A DNA stretch of 64,000 bases from Alteromonas sp. ASW11-130 (lineage in GTDB: Bacteria > Pseudomonadota > Gammaproteobacteria > Enterobacterales > Alteromonadaceae), in the NCBI RefSeq assembly GCF_026183735.1, contig NZ_JAPFRE010000044.1, positions 76,828-140,827 on the forward strand, in the 5' to 3' direction. The position numbers and the translations under genes are program-made. The notes under the pieces are model-generated. The model did not search any database, was not told the DNA's origin, and was given only the letters and a program-made list of their open reading frames with translations. Numbering within the stretch: position 1 is the first letter of the stretch; each line of letters opens with the position of its first letter. Of this stretch, positions 57,117 through 64,000 are shown piece by piece.

Positions 57117-57394
57117 TACTCCTTTGGTCCCGACTGCATGGCATCAAAATTGAGTACCTTTGCTACGAAGACCGCCTGCCCTACTTGTTGATGCGTTATT
57201 TTCATCTCCTTTGTGAGAAGCGCCATAACGTAATCATACTCGCCCGTTATCTGTGTACTTGTACGAGACGTATCCACTTCTATATTCTCATAACTATGTA
57301 AACGCTCAATAAATGTTTTTATTGGCTCGATATATTTCTCTGCCAGTGGATAAAGCGACAATTCAACCATTACCTGCATAACTTTGCTTCTCAC
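57116..57394 (-). CDS. Thiamine-binding protein (MTH1187/YkoF-like)
   Basis: A 92-residue protein. GTG 57394 is the longest start, right after the receptor stop; ATG 57379, with AGAAG upstream, is more likely. The pattern VMVELSLYPLAEKYIEPIKTFIERL and EVDTSRTSTQITGEYDYVM agrees with the small thiamine-binding (PF01910) ferredoxin-like domain. It is in a TPP-riboswitch operon between a receptor and a B1 permease, which supports a thiamine or HMP role. Confidence 0.8.
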   Translation of the reverse strand: MRSKVMQVMVELSLYPLAEKYIEPIKTFIERLHSYENIEVDTSRTSTQITGEYDYVMALLTKEMKITHQQVGQAVFVAKVLNFDAMQSGPKE

Positions 57395-57396
57395 TT

Positions 57397-59451
57397 CTAA
57401 AATTGATAACTGACGGTTACGCCCAACTGACGTCCGTCACCCAGTTGGTAATAAGGTTTTGGCGTCTCATAGAACTCTCGGGGATCGTTGCTAAACCCAC
57501 CAAAGCCACGCACATAATAACGTTTGTCAAACGCATTTTTGAGCCATACCTTAGTTTGCCAATTATTCCAGACGAACGCTAACTCGGTATTAACTAAAGT
57601 AGTCGTAGGAGAAACTTCGTCATGCCCATCAGAAAAGAAAAACTCATCTTTATAATCGACGTTGACTCGCCAATACACGTTATCGCTGACAGCTAATTCG
57701 CTAAATACATTACCTGTAAATCGCGGTGATTGGGCTTGGCGACGTTTCAATATGAAAGCGCCCTCAGCGGGTTGATATCTCTCGAAGCTCGCATTGAGAT
57801 ACCCTAAGCTGGCCTGAATTTGCCAGTTAGATAATACATACCAATTTAGTTCAGCCTCAAGGCCTTCATTAGTTCCAATATCAGCGTTATTAATAAAATC
57901 GATAAAGGCTGGTGTGTTGTCTTCACGAATTTTAAGCTCATAGCCACTGACTTGAGTACTTTTACGACGCATGTGGAAAACAGCCAAGCGACCCGTCATA
58001 TCCGATGTGATCGGTCCTTTTACACCAATCTCATAATTCCAATTATATTCTTCATCGTAAAAACGATTGGTGTCACTGATCTCCTGATCTGAATTTACCC
58101 CAGGCCCTTTAAAGCCTCGGCTTACGCTTGCATACCAAAAATGTTGATCCGTGATATATTCCAGTGCCAGTTTACCGCCAACCATTGAGGTATCTTTTGT
58201 ATACATCCCCCCGTCACTATCGAGGTAATCAAACTCATATTGCTCCGCCCGAATACCAATTTGTAGATTTAAGTTAGTCCACAGCGCAGTATCGGTTCTT
58301 ACGTATAAAGCTGTATTGTCGGGTTCATATGTACTAGTGAAATCAGTCTCAAGATAGGTATACTGCCGACGTAGTAGCTGTTCAGATGTTTTGTAATAGA
58401 TACCAGCAACCCACTCTGTCGTATTATCAAACAAACGTGTATCTTCGCTTGAAACAAGCCTTAGGTCGGCAGTACTAGTGCTTACTTCTCGATAATAGGC
58501 ATCGAAAGAAGTGTAGCCCCAGGGATGAAACCCTGGATAGGTCCAGTCTTCGTCATATCCATAACCAATATCGTGATCGGCCTGAGTCACAACTAACTGC
58601 CATGCCCCAAGGTCGTTTATGTGTGAAACATTTGCACTGATAGCATGCGTTAATTGGCTGTCGAAGCCCGGCTCGTCTGAGCGGGTAAAGCGATCATTAT
58701 CTAGCGAAAAAGCATCATACCCGTTATCGATATCGTACCAGCGATAATTTACTGCCAGATTAGTCTGCGCGTTCATATCCAAACTTATTCCTAGCCTGGC
58801 TGCAGATTCATCAATATTGTTGGTATCGTCGCGGCCCAAATAAGTATTCGTAATGAAGCCGTCACTGCGATTATGTACGACGGCAGCGCGGTAAGCTAAA
58901 TCCTCGGTGATTTTATCACCATGGGCAACTTCGAACCTATAAGTATTCTTACCCGCCGCAGATACTTCCACTTTTCCAGGTGCATTCTGAAACGGTTTAT
59001 GACTGACAACTTTAATTGCCCCAGCGAGTGCTCCCGTACCAAAAAGAGTTGCCTGGGGGCCTCTGAAAATTTCAACTTGTTGAGTATCAAAAAGCAATGC
59101 AGCCCCCGCCAGACCCGAGAAGTCGAACTCATCTACCATAACTGTAACAGAGGGGTTAATGGGCTCTGCAAATTGACTACGCTCACCAATTCCTCGAATC
59201 TGCACGAAGCGTCCTCTAGATGCACCAGCGGTGAAATTAACATTTGGTGCAATGTTTAATATATCTTCGATATGTTGAGCTTGATTTGTATTCAACTGCT
59301 GCTCGCTGATAATAGATGCACTACTGTTCAACTGATCCAGGTTGGCTTGCCGGAAGTCTCCGGTAACAGTAATAACCTCTAGCGGCGTTTCCTCAGCAAA
59401 GGAGAAGTTTGAAGCTAAACAAATAGTGGTGAAAATTAGTGTGTTCTTCAT
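57397..59451 (-). CDS. TonB-dependent receptor for thiamine
   Basis: A 684-residue outer-membrane receptor. Signal peptide ending at SFAEE, TonB box-like LEVITVTGD, a plug with HIEDILNIAPNVNFTAG, RIRGIGER-type RGIGERS, and QVEIFRGPQATLFGTGALAG, then a 22-strand barrel ending in LGVTVSYQF with C-terminal Phe. Its TPP riboswitch and its neighbours imply vitamin B1 or a B1 precursor as ligand, as described for riboswitch-controlled omr receptors in Alteromonadales. Confidence 0.92.
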   Translation of the reverse strand: MKNTLIFTTICLASNFSFAEETPLEVITVTGDFRQANLDQLNSSASIISEQQLNTNQAQHIEDILNIAPNVNFTAGASRGRFVQIRGIGERSQFAEPINPSVTVMVDEFDFSGLAGAALLFDTQQVEIFRGPQATLFGTGALAGAIKVVSHKPFQNAPGKVEVSAAGKNTYRFEVAHGDKITEDLAYRAAVVHNRSDGFITNTYLGRDDTNNIDESAARLGISLDMNAQTNLAVNYRWYDIDNGYDAFSLDNDRFTRSDEPGFDSQLTHAISANVSHINDLGAWQLVVTQADHDIGYGYDEDWTYPGFHPWGYTSFDAYYREVSTSTADLRLVSSEDTRLFDNTTEWVAGIYYKTSEQLLRRQYTYLETDFTSTYEPDNTALYVRTDTALWTNLNLQIGIRAEQYEFDYLDSDGGMYTKDTSMVGGKLALEYITDQHFWYASVSRGFKGPGVNSDQEISDTNRFYDEEYNWNYEIGVKGPITSDMTGRLAVFHMRRKSTQVSGYELKIREDNTPAFIDFINNADIGTNEGLEAELNWYVLSNWQIQASLGYLNASFERYQPAEGAFILKRRQAQSPRFTGNVFSELAVSDNVYWRVNVDYKDEFFFSDGHDEVSPTTTLVNTELAFVWNNWQTKVWLKNAFDKRYYVRGFGGFSNDPREFYETPKPYYQLGDGRQLGVTVSYQF

Positions 59452-59517
59452 CGGAATCTCGAATCATTATAGTTATTGAGACCCAGAAATAAGCAGCAGG
59501 TGCTGGTAAGTAGACGC

Positions 59518-59634
59518 AAAACCATTCCTACGCCGGCATTATCCGGATCAGGTTCACATTTTCACTTAAGTTAGCAGTGAAAATATAAGGGTTTCTACGC
59601 AATAGATCTCAGCCTTTTCGGGCACCCCTTGGTA
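59518..59634 (-). promoter_or_regulatory. TPP riboswitch (THI box)
   Basis: Reading on the minus strand: GGGGTGCCC, GGCTGAGA after it (5' part), then ACCCTT, an accessory stem ATTTTCACT / AGTGAAAAT, and the conserved GAACCTGATCCGGATAATGCCGGCGTAGGAATGG. All the core TPP-aptamer elements (the CTGAGA bulge, the CCTGATC-like segment, the closing P1) are seen. A promoter with TTGATC / TAGACT lies just upstream. It controls the four genes that follow. No clear terminator stem is seen between 59517 and 59452, so control may be translational. Confidence 0.95.
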
Positions 59635-59727
59635 AGTAGCGCGCAGTCTAACAGTACTTTGCTAAAGATCAAGAAGATCGTCAGTGGGAAAGTTGATTAA
59701 GGTGCTTATAATTATGATATTTAAGCA

Positions 59728-59759
59728 TAAAAAACGCCTGCGTGTGACATTGCAGGCGT
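59728..59759 (-). terminator. Orphan minus-strand intrinsic terminator
   Basis: ACGCCTGC / GCAGGCGT (59752-59759 with 59734-59741), loop of 10, followed on the minus strand by six T. No annotated gene ends here; the 330 bases to the right hold only an 8-codon ORF. May end an unrecognised small RNA. The rest of the 59760-60036 region shows no gene. Confidence 0.7.
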
Positions 59760-60036
59760 ATAGAAGGGGCTGCGGTTGAACAACAGACCTTTATCTGACA
59801 TCTAACGCGTCATTCATCATTTCCGGTCAAAAACAGCAAACCATTTGGCGGTTGGTTTAATGCTCAGAATAGACAGCCTATCAATGCGATAGTAAATCCC
59901 TTAAATAAGCTAATATGCACTTTCTTTCGTAGGAAAAAATGACTGTTGGTAGACATCATTGATTCAATATTATTGTAAAGCGGGAGCATGTCACAAAATA
60001 GGACACTTTCTGCTAATTTTGGGTTAATTATTTACA

Positions 60037-60057
60037 TTAGCGGCCGTTGGCCGCTAA
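60037..60057. promoter_or_regulatory. Perfect 9-bp hairpin before the AraC-HDOD gene
   Basis: TTAGCGGCC-GTT-GGCCGCTAA with no T run. It lies 31 bases before the GTG start and 20 bases before the AAGGGG ribosome site, so it is a candidate operator or leader structure. Confidence 0.5.
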
Positions 60058-60088
60058 AAGCAAATGCATGATTTTTTAAGGGGAACAC

Positions 60089-61855
60089 GTGTATAACAGA
60101 GGACTGTTCTGGTCATCGATTATTCGTTCATTATTAGCTATGCGCCGCGATCAACAGTGTGATAATAGTAATCATGAAGAGGCGCTAAACGAAATATCCC
60201 GTTTAGAAAATGGAAAAACTCCCCCCCAAACAATAGACCAAATACTGAATCAGCTTATCCCAGAAGACCGTATTCGACAGACGGGAAGATCTCTAGCAGG
60301 CTATCTTGATTTTAATCGGATGGGTAATTTCGTTGTTCTACTCACTTCATTACGAAATATAAACGATGTACTTGAAACTCTCTCTCAACATTCCGCTTTG
60401 CTATTGGGAAAAGAAAGCAATTTTCAGTACCGTATTAACGACGAGGTACAGCTTTCATGGCAGTGTAGTGATATTTCACGTAGTAATGATATCGAAGCGT
60501 ATTTTCTTTTTATATTATTCCGCCATTTAGCCGGTAGACAATTTGACCTTAATAAAGTTAGCTTATTTGATAATAATTCGACCAGCCTTATTGCGGCATT
60601 ATCTGACGCTCAATTCGAGAAACAAAAGAATGTGATAGCACTTTCCTTTGATACTAAATGGTTAAAACAGACATCGTTCTATCACAGCGCACAACTGGTG
60701 AAGATGTTAACAGACCGATTAGCTTACTTTGAAAATATTCCTTTAAAGAAAAAATTGATCGCTATATTTGGTAAAAGCAAAAGTCCCGCCCGTATAAGAA
60801 TTGAATGGGTAGCAGATGAACTTGCTACTACAGAATCTAGTTTACGCCGCCAATTGCGACAAGAAAATATTTCCTTTAGTAACATGCTAAAAAGCTACAT
60901 CCATGAACGTTCAAGCCATCATTTGCTATCAGGCAAAAAGAGTGAGGAAACTGCTGCAATACTTGGTTTTTCAGATCGCCGCGCATTTGAACGTAGTTTC
61001 AAAGAGTTTTCAGGCATTGGTGCTGGGCAACTGCGGCAGTTGGGCAATCGCTTACGGTTTCATAAAGGCAATAATCATTTAGTGGATGTAGTAGATAACC
61101 TTCCCCCCCTGCCCAATACGATCACGCAATTAGTAAACCTCGATTCGCAGAGTGCAACTATCGAAAGTGTGGTCAAGATTATAGAACAAGACCCCATTTT
61201 CCATGCTCACATTATGAGCAAAGCGAGTCGAGGCGTATTCGGCAGTTCGCCTAAAAATTTGCAGCAGGCAATAGGTAGAAATTTGGGTATTTCGACTATA
61301 AAACACCTTGCAGTGGTATTTGCGGCCCAGCAATTACTTACCCTTCAGTGTCGTCATCCTGATGTGCAAAAACTTACCGACGCCATGCTGTTAAGTTTGG
61401 CTCTGTACCAAAAGACATTCATATTAAAACCATCTGATGAAAACGCCGAAATTGTGAAGCAAATGCTGCTATTTGGATTACTTTCATTGTTTATTGTATT
61501 TCACGACGAATGTTTGTTTGTAGAAGGAACTATACAGAAATGGGAAAACGCAAATAGTTTTGCAGAATTTAGTGAAAGTATAAATGCTGAGTTTGGTGTA
61601 TGCCTTTACGGTGCGACGACATTAATGTTATTACGATGGGGATTTAAAAGCACCGCCAACCATCGATTATGGAAATTATGTAAAGAAATCACCATTGAAG
61701 GGGATGACGTTAATCATCATATTTTACTTTGCCATAACCTGGCTTTTTCCACGATGGGGTTTCGAAATAAAACGAATGTCGAGGAGTTAATAAAGGGCTT
61801 AAAAGCCGAACAGCAGTCACGGCTTTTAAGCGTATTAGAAAAATGGTACGGTTAA
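60089..61855 (+). CDS. AraC-type HTH regulator fused to an HDOD domain
   Basis: 588 residues from GTG 60089 with AAGGGG 5 bases upstream. The N-terminal half (about 50-220) is like the arabinose-binding/OruR-type domain of AraC proteins (LAGYLDFNRMGNFVVLLTSLRNINDVLETL). An AraC HTH follows at about 237-318 (WVADELATTESSLRRQLRQENISF, AAILGFSDRRAFERSFKEFSGIG). A HDOD domain lies at about 335-530 (LVDVVDNLPPLPNTITQLVNL, IIEQDPIFHAHIMSKAS, LGISTIKHLAVVFAAQQLL). I know no characterised protein with this order. Stands alone. Confidence 0.82.
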   Translation: MYNRGLFWSSIIRSLLAMRRDQQCDNSNHEEALNEISRLENGKTPPQTIDQILNQLIPEDRIRQTGRSLAGYLDFNRMGNFVVLLTSLRNINDVLETLSQHSALLLGKESNFQYRINDEVQLSWQCSDISRSNDIEAYFLFILFRHLAGRQFDLNKVSLFDNNSTSLIAALSDAQFEKQKNVIALSFDTKWLKQTSFYHSAQLVKMLTDRLAYFENIPLKKKLIAIFGKSKSPARIRIEWVADELATTESSLRRQLRQENISFSNMLKSYIHERSSHHLLSGKKSEETAAILGFSDRRAFERSFKEFSGIGAGQLRQLGNRLRFHKGNNHLVDVVDNLPPLPNTITQLVNLDSQSATIESVVKIIEQDPIFHAHIMSKASRGVFGSSPKNLQQAIGRNLGISTIKHLAVVFAAQQLLTLQCRHPDVQKLTDAMLLSLALYQKTFILKPSDENAEIVKQMLLFGLLSLFIVFHDECLFVEGTIQKWENANSFAEFSESINAEFGVCLYGATTLMLLRWGFKSTANHRLWKLCKEITIEGDDVNHHILLCHNLAFSTMGFRNKTNVEELIKGLKAEQQSRLLSVLEKWYG

Positions 61856-61938
61856 TTGTAGTAGCTCATATCTGATCTGACATTTCTATATTCAGGTTGA
61901 GACATTATCTGACACGCAGGTATAGACAAACAGCAGAC

Positions 61939-62046
61939 GTTCAACGCCTCGTTTAAGGGGCAGAAACACATGGGCTACAATGCGAAGCAGCCCATGTGTT
62001 TGTGTCCCAGCTAGCGCCAGCTGGTGACTTAGAACGTTTGTTAGGC
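61939..62046 (-). mobile_element. Integron attC site (last cassette of the array)
   Basis: On the minus strand: left core GCCTAAC (62046-62040, RYYYAAC) and right core GTTGAAC (61945-61939, GTTRRRY), 108 bp overall. The central stem is AAACACATGGGCT (61964-61976) with AGCCCATGTGTTT (61989-62001), 13 perfect pairs. The stop codon of the 62041 gene lies within GCCTAAC, a normal cassette feature. The array is oriented so that the integrase would lie to the right, outside the window. Confidence 0.88.
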
Positions 62047-62733
62047 ATTTTTTGGCAGTAAGAAAAACTCGGCTTCGCCATATGAGCCAATCAAAATAAC
62101 CTCTTCAGTTTCTTCTTCCCAATTATTGAAAAAGTTATAACCTTCCATTCCAATTTTACGAGCAATATTAATCGCGAATTCTACTTCAGATTCATCCAGA
62201 TGACTTGAAATCGACATTACTCTGTTTTCAGGTGGCTCTTTAGGCCCAAAGCTAGTTATTTTTTGTATCCCATGTGCCCCTAATGTATCCATGATTTCTT
62301 TACGATCTTCAAGGTGTTTATTTAGTCCAATAAGTAACGATTTTTCGGGTGGGCGTGGGTTTTCGCTAGATGTTTGTGACTTAAATCTTTCCTCTAACCT
62401 ACCAAGTGCTATAGATATCTCATTAAAATGAGATTCACTTTTAGGAACTTTTATTTCTTCATTTGTCTTTCTGTTTAAGTATGAGGAGTAATATGAATCT
62501 TCTTGTAACTCCGGCCTGAATCTTGTCTGCAATAGAAAAACAGCACCTAAAAATATCGGGACGTTGAGAATTGCTGCGATTACCAAAGTGCCAGATTGCC
62601 ACGAGGTTTCGTCGAAACTTGTTGCCGCTACTAAAAAGCAACTACTTAAAGATAGTAATCCGACCAACCATGCAGCAAGTAGCTGTATAGGTTTAGTGAT
62701 TTTATCTGGTTTTATTTGTTTCTCTGGCATCAA
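62041..62733 (-). CDS. Integron cassette gene: membrane protein of unknown function
   Basis: A 230-residue protein with two N-terminal transmembrane segments (about 15-33: LLAAWLVGLLSLSSCFLV and about 48-66: LVIAAILNVPIFLGAVFLL). A polar linker (about 75-110) and a C-terminal soluble domain (about 120-228) with DTLGAHGIQKITSFG, SISSHLDESEVEFAINIARKIG and IGSYGEAEFFLLPKNA follow. The N-terminal hydrophobic part recalls proteins that interact with membranes in immunity systems; I recognise no family. It is the last cassette of the array, bounded by attC sites at 62749 and 61939. Confidence 0.75.
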   Translation of the reverse strand: MMPEKQIKPDKITKPIQLLAAWLVGLLSLSSCFLVAATSFDETSWQSGTLVIAAILNVPIFLGAVFLLQTRFRPELQEDSYYSSYLNRKTNEEIKVPKSESHFNEISIALGRLEERFKSQTSSENPRPPEKSLLIGLNKHLEDRKEIMDTLGAHGIQKITSFGPKEPPENRVMSISSHLDESEVEFAINIARKIGMEGYNFFNNWEEETEEVILIGSYGEAEFFLLPKNA

Positions 62734-62748
62734 AATTTCCTTATAGGT

Positions 62749-62847
62749 GCCTAACGCCCCTATTAAACGGCACAGACTTGCTGGCTATAATTGCGAGGAA
62801 CGAGCCCCAGCCAACGAGTATGTGTCCGATTGAATGGTTTGTTATAT
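62749..62847 (-). mobile_element. Integron attC site between the two cassettes
   Basis: On the minus strand, left core region ATATAAC (62847-62841, somewhat degenerate) and right core GTTAGGC (62755-62749) in the context GGGGCGTTAGGC. The internal stem uses TTGGCTGGGGCT and AGCCAGCAAG. The length of 99 bp fits. The YoeB stop codon is 4 bases before the left core. Confidence 0.8.
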
Positions 62848-62850
62848 CCC

Positions 62851-63117
62851 TTATTCATAGTGCGTCCACATCCTTAACACTTTTACTGTTTTTTCAGATT
62901 CGATAACTTGATATACCAATCTATGTTGGATGTTAAGTCGACGCGAATAACAGCCAGATAAGTCGCCAACTAATTTTTCATATGTAGGAGGATTTTGAAA
63001 AGGGTTTACTTTTAGAATTTTGATTAATTCTGACGCTTTTATTTTTAAGCCCCCACTTGCCAATTTACGAGCGTCTTTTTGAGCATGCTTTGTAAAAACA
63101 ACCTTCCATGTCACCAA
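62851..63117 (-). CDS. yoeB: YoeB-family mRNA interferase toxin
   Basis: An 88-residue RelE-superfamily ribosome-dependent endoribonuclease. Conserved features: GDLSGCYSRRL (the loop with Arg), NIQHRLVYQVI, and the C-terminal WTHYE carrying the catalytic His and Tyr. Overlaps the antitoxin gene by 7 bases. Integron cassettes often carry such modules, which may stabilise the array. Confidence 0.93.
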   Translation of the reverse strand: MVTWKVVFTKHAQKDARKLASGGLKIKASELIKILKVNPFQNPPTYEKLVGDLSGCYSRRLNIQHRLVYQVIESEKTVKVLRMWTHYE

Positions 63118-63353
63118 TCAAGATCCTCACTACAATCTGAAATATCCTCTCCCATACCTTCTTTAATAGACTCGCGCATATTCGGAATTGATAAAAGGTG
63201 CAATGTCTCTTGTATGGAATCCCAATCACTTTCAGAAAGCAACACAGCATTGTTTCGTTTGCTTGTGATTAGAACGGGTTCGTGCGACTCAGCAGCTTCG
63301 TCGATTACACGATAAAGGTTAGCCCTAGCTTCTGTAGCAGATAATGTAGCCAT
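63111..63353 (-). CDS. yefM: YefM-family antitoxin
   Basis: An 80-residue Phd/YefM antitoxin: MATLSATEARANLYRVIDE (DNA-binding fold), EPVLITSKRNNAVLLSESDWDSIQETL, and an acidic toxin-binding tail (SIKEGMGEDISDCSEDLDW). A strong ribosome site GGAGGAG lies 8 bases before ATG. CGTAC repeats at 63378-63394, one inside the palindrome GCGTACGC, are a plausible self-operator. Confidence 0.94.
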   Translation of the reverse strand: MATLSATEARANLYRVIDEAAESHEPVLITSKRNNAVLLSESDWDSIQETLHLLSIPNMRESIKEGMGEDISDCSEDLDW

Positions 63354-64000
63354 AAGTTCTCTCCTCCAAAACTAAAGCGTACGCTATAACGTACAAAAAT
63401 ACAAGAGGGAATATAACAATTTAATATAGCGCGATTTGCGCGTTTTTCTGCCAACGCATCGCTCACTTTTATACTTTCACTATTAATACCAAACTAACTA
63501 TCATATTGCTACATCAAGGAAAATTAGTGATCTGAATAAAGTGCTAAAGAACGAAAGCGAGCGATTGGGTCATTTTTCTGAATATGGGAGCGACGCTGAT
63601 TATTTCGATAAATAAACAACTTTGCTTGCTAATACGCTAATGTCCGTTGATCCCTCTGAACTGTCCAACTTTTAAAATAGCAGAGAAGGTCTGCTTTACG
63701 TACACAGCAGCCTAACAGCATCAGAGGCACCTTGAGACAAATTGCGGTCGTAACAGGTGCATCTACGCAGAGTCGTCATCGTGACGGAGGTCACGACCTC
63801 ACTAATTGTTATCGTAAGTTCTAAAAGAGAATTACTAGGAACATGCAATACTAGAGCTCACCGCTATCGCGGTGAGGGTTATGATGTTTCAAGATACGAT
63901 CTAACGATGGAGGTTGCAGCTTGCGCCGATGTATGGACTCCCTCCCCATGGGGGAGTAACGTAATAAGTGCCTAAACTTTTACTAAGAGTCCATACATTA
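63354..64000. other. Palindrome-rich non-coding DNA at the right end
   Basis: No gene is supported in 650 bases. Visible structures: AGCAGA-GAAGG-TCTGCT near 63678-63694, CGTGAC-GGAG-GTCACG near 63780-63795 overlapping GAGGTC-AC-GACCTC (63787-63800), CTCACCGC-TATC-GCGGTGAG (63857-63876), and a 12-bp inverted repeat ATGTATGGACTC (63929-63940) with GAGTCCATACAT (63987-63998) enclosing CTCCCC-ATG-GGGGAG (63942-63956). GCCTAAC occurs at 63710 but no complete attC could be traced. Perhaps the end of an element that continues outside the window. Confidence 0.5.

Noticed and set aside
63710..63812. GCCTAAC at 63710 as core of a third attC
   Set aside because: The GCG context before the core is missing and no matching arms could be followed to a left core at 63805-63812.
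63757..63975. A 72-codon plus-strand ORF at the right edge
   Set aside because: Its composition is that of translated palindromes (hairpins at 63787, 63857 and 63929 fall inside it), there is no ribosome site and no family resemblance.
1..64000. CRISPR array or rRNA genes
   Set aside because: No regularly spaced repeats of 25-40 bases and no rRNA signatures were seen.

Overview
The window is chromosomal DNA of a marine gammaproteobacterium, most likely Alteromonadales/Alteromonadaceae. The reasons are a sodium-motor type MotY, a Zn-type long glyoxalase I, abundant TonB-dependent receptors with a FecI/FecR pair, RNase T, the smrB/prmB/aroC neighbourhood, prfB-lysS, holD-rimI, and a PEP-CTERM protein. 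The base composition looks moderate. No rRNA or CRISPR array is visible; there is one tRNA (Trp, CCA).

Layout. 1-8.7 kb: single genes (amidohydrolase, DUF4136 lipoprotein, gloA, a quinone-oxidoreductase/LysR divergent pair, glycerophosphodiesterase, motY, rnt, a 2-Cys peroxiredoxin). 8.9-10.1 kb: a small scrapyard with a response-regulator fragment, a solo attC-like site, a PEP-CTERM protein behind a sigma-54 type promoter, and the 5' stub of an IS110 transposase. 10.8-18.5 kb: iron region with Fur-box-controlled bfd, two paralogous TonB receptors and a FecI sigma/FecR anti-sigma pair between them. 18.8-20.1 kb: a complete IS3-family element with 3-bp target duplication. 20.2-48.7 kb: mostly core genome (grxD, sodB, the PrkA/YeaH/SpoVR stress module, aroC-prmB/smrB, aidB, a cold-shock gene, gshA, an M16 protease, panE, lysS, prfB with its programmed +1 frameshift, argS, prfC). 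At 34.1-34.2 kb there is a candidate Fur-controlled small RNA. 48.8-52 kb: an accessory patch with an orphan 'mobile mystery protein A' regulator, hipBA, and a decayed ardA antirestriction gene. 52.4-54.4 kb: a lipoprotein resembling a glycoside hydrolase with an altered catalytic motif. 54.6-55.6 kb: holD-rimI and tRNA-Trp. 55.7-59.6 kb: a thiamine salvage operon under a TPP riboswitch (TonB receptor, thiamine-binding protein, PnuT permease, kinase). 60.1-61.9 kb: an AraC-type HTH fused to an HDOD domain. 61.9-64 kb: the distal end of an integron cassette array (two attC sites, a membrane-protein cassette and a YefM-YoeB toxin-antitoxin cassette), followed by palindrome-rich DNA running out of the window.

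The main functional threads are iron (Fur sites at bfd and the sRNA, TonB/FecIR, sodB), thiol/oxidative stress (gshA, grxD, peroxiredoxin, sodB, gloA), translation termination and rescue (prfB, prfC, prmB, smrB) and vitamin B1 salvage. Accessory DNA sits in four places: 8.9-10.1, 18.8-20.1, 48.8-52 and 61.9-64 kb.
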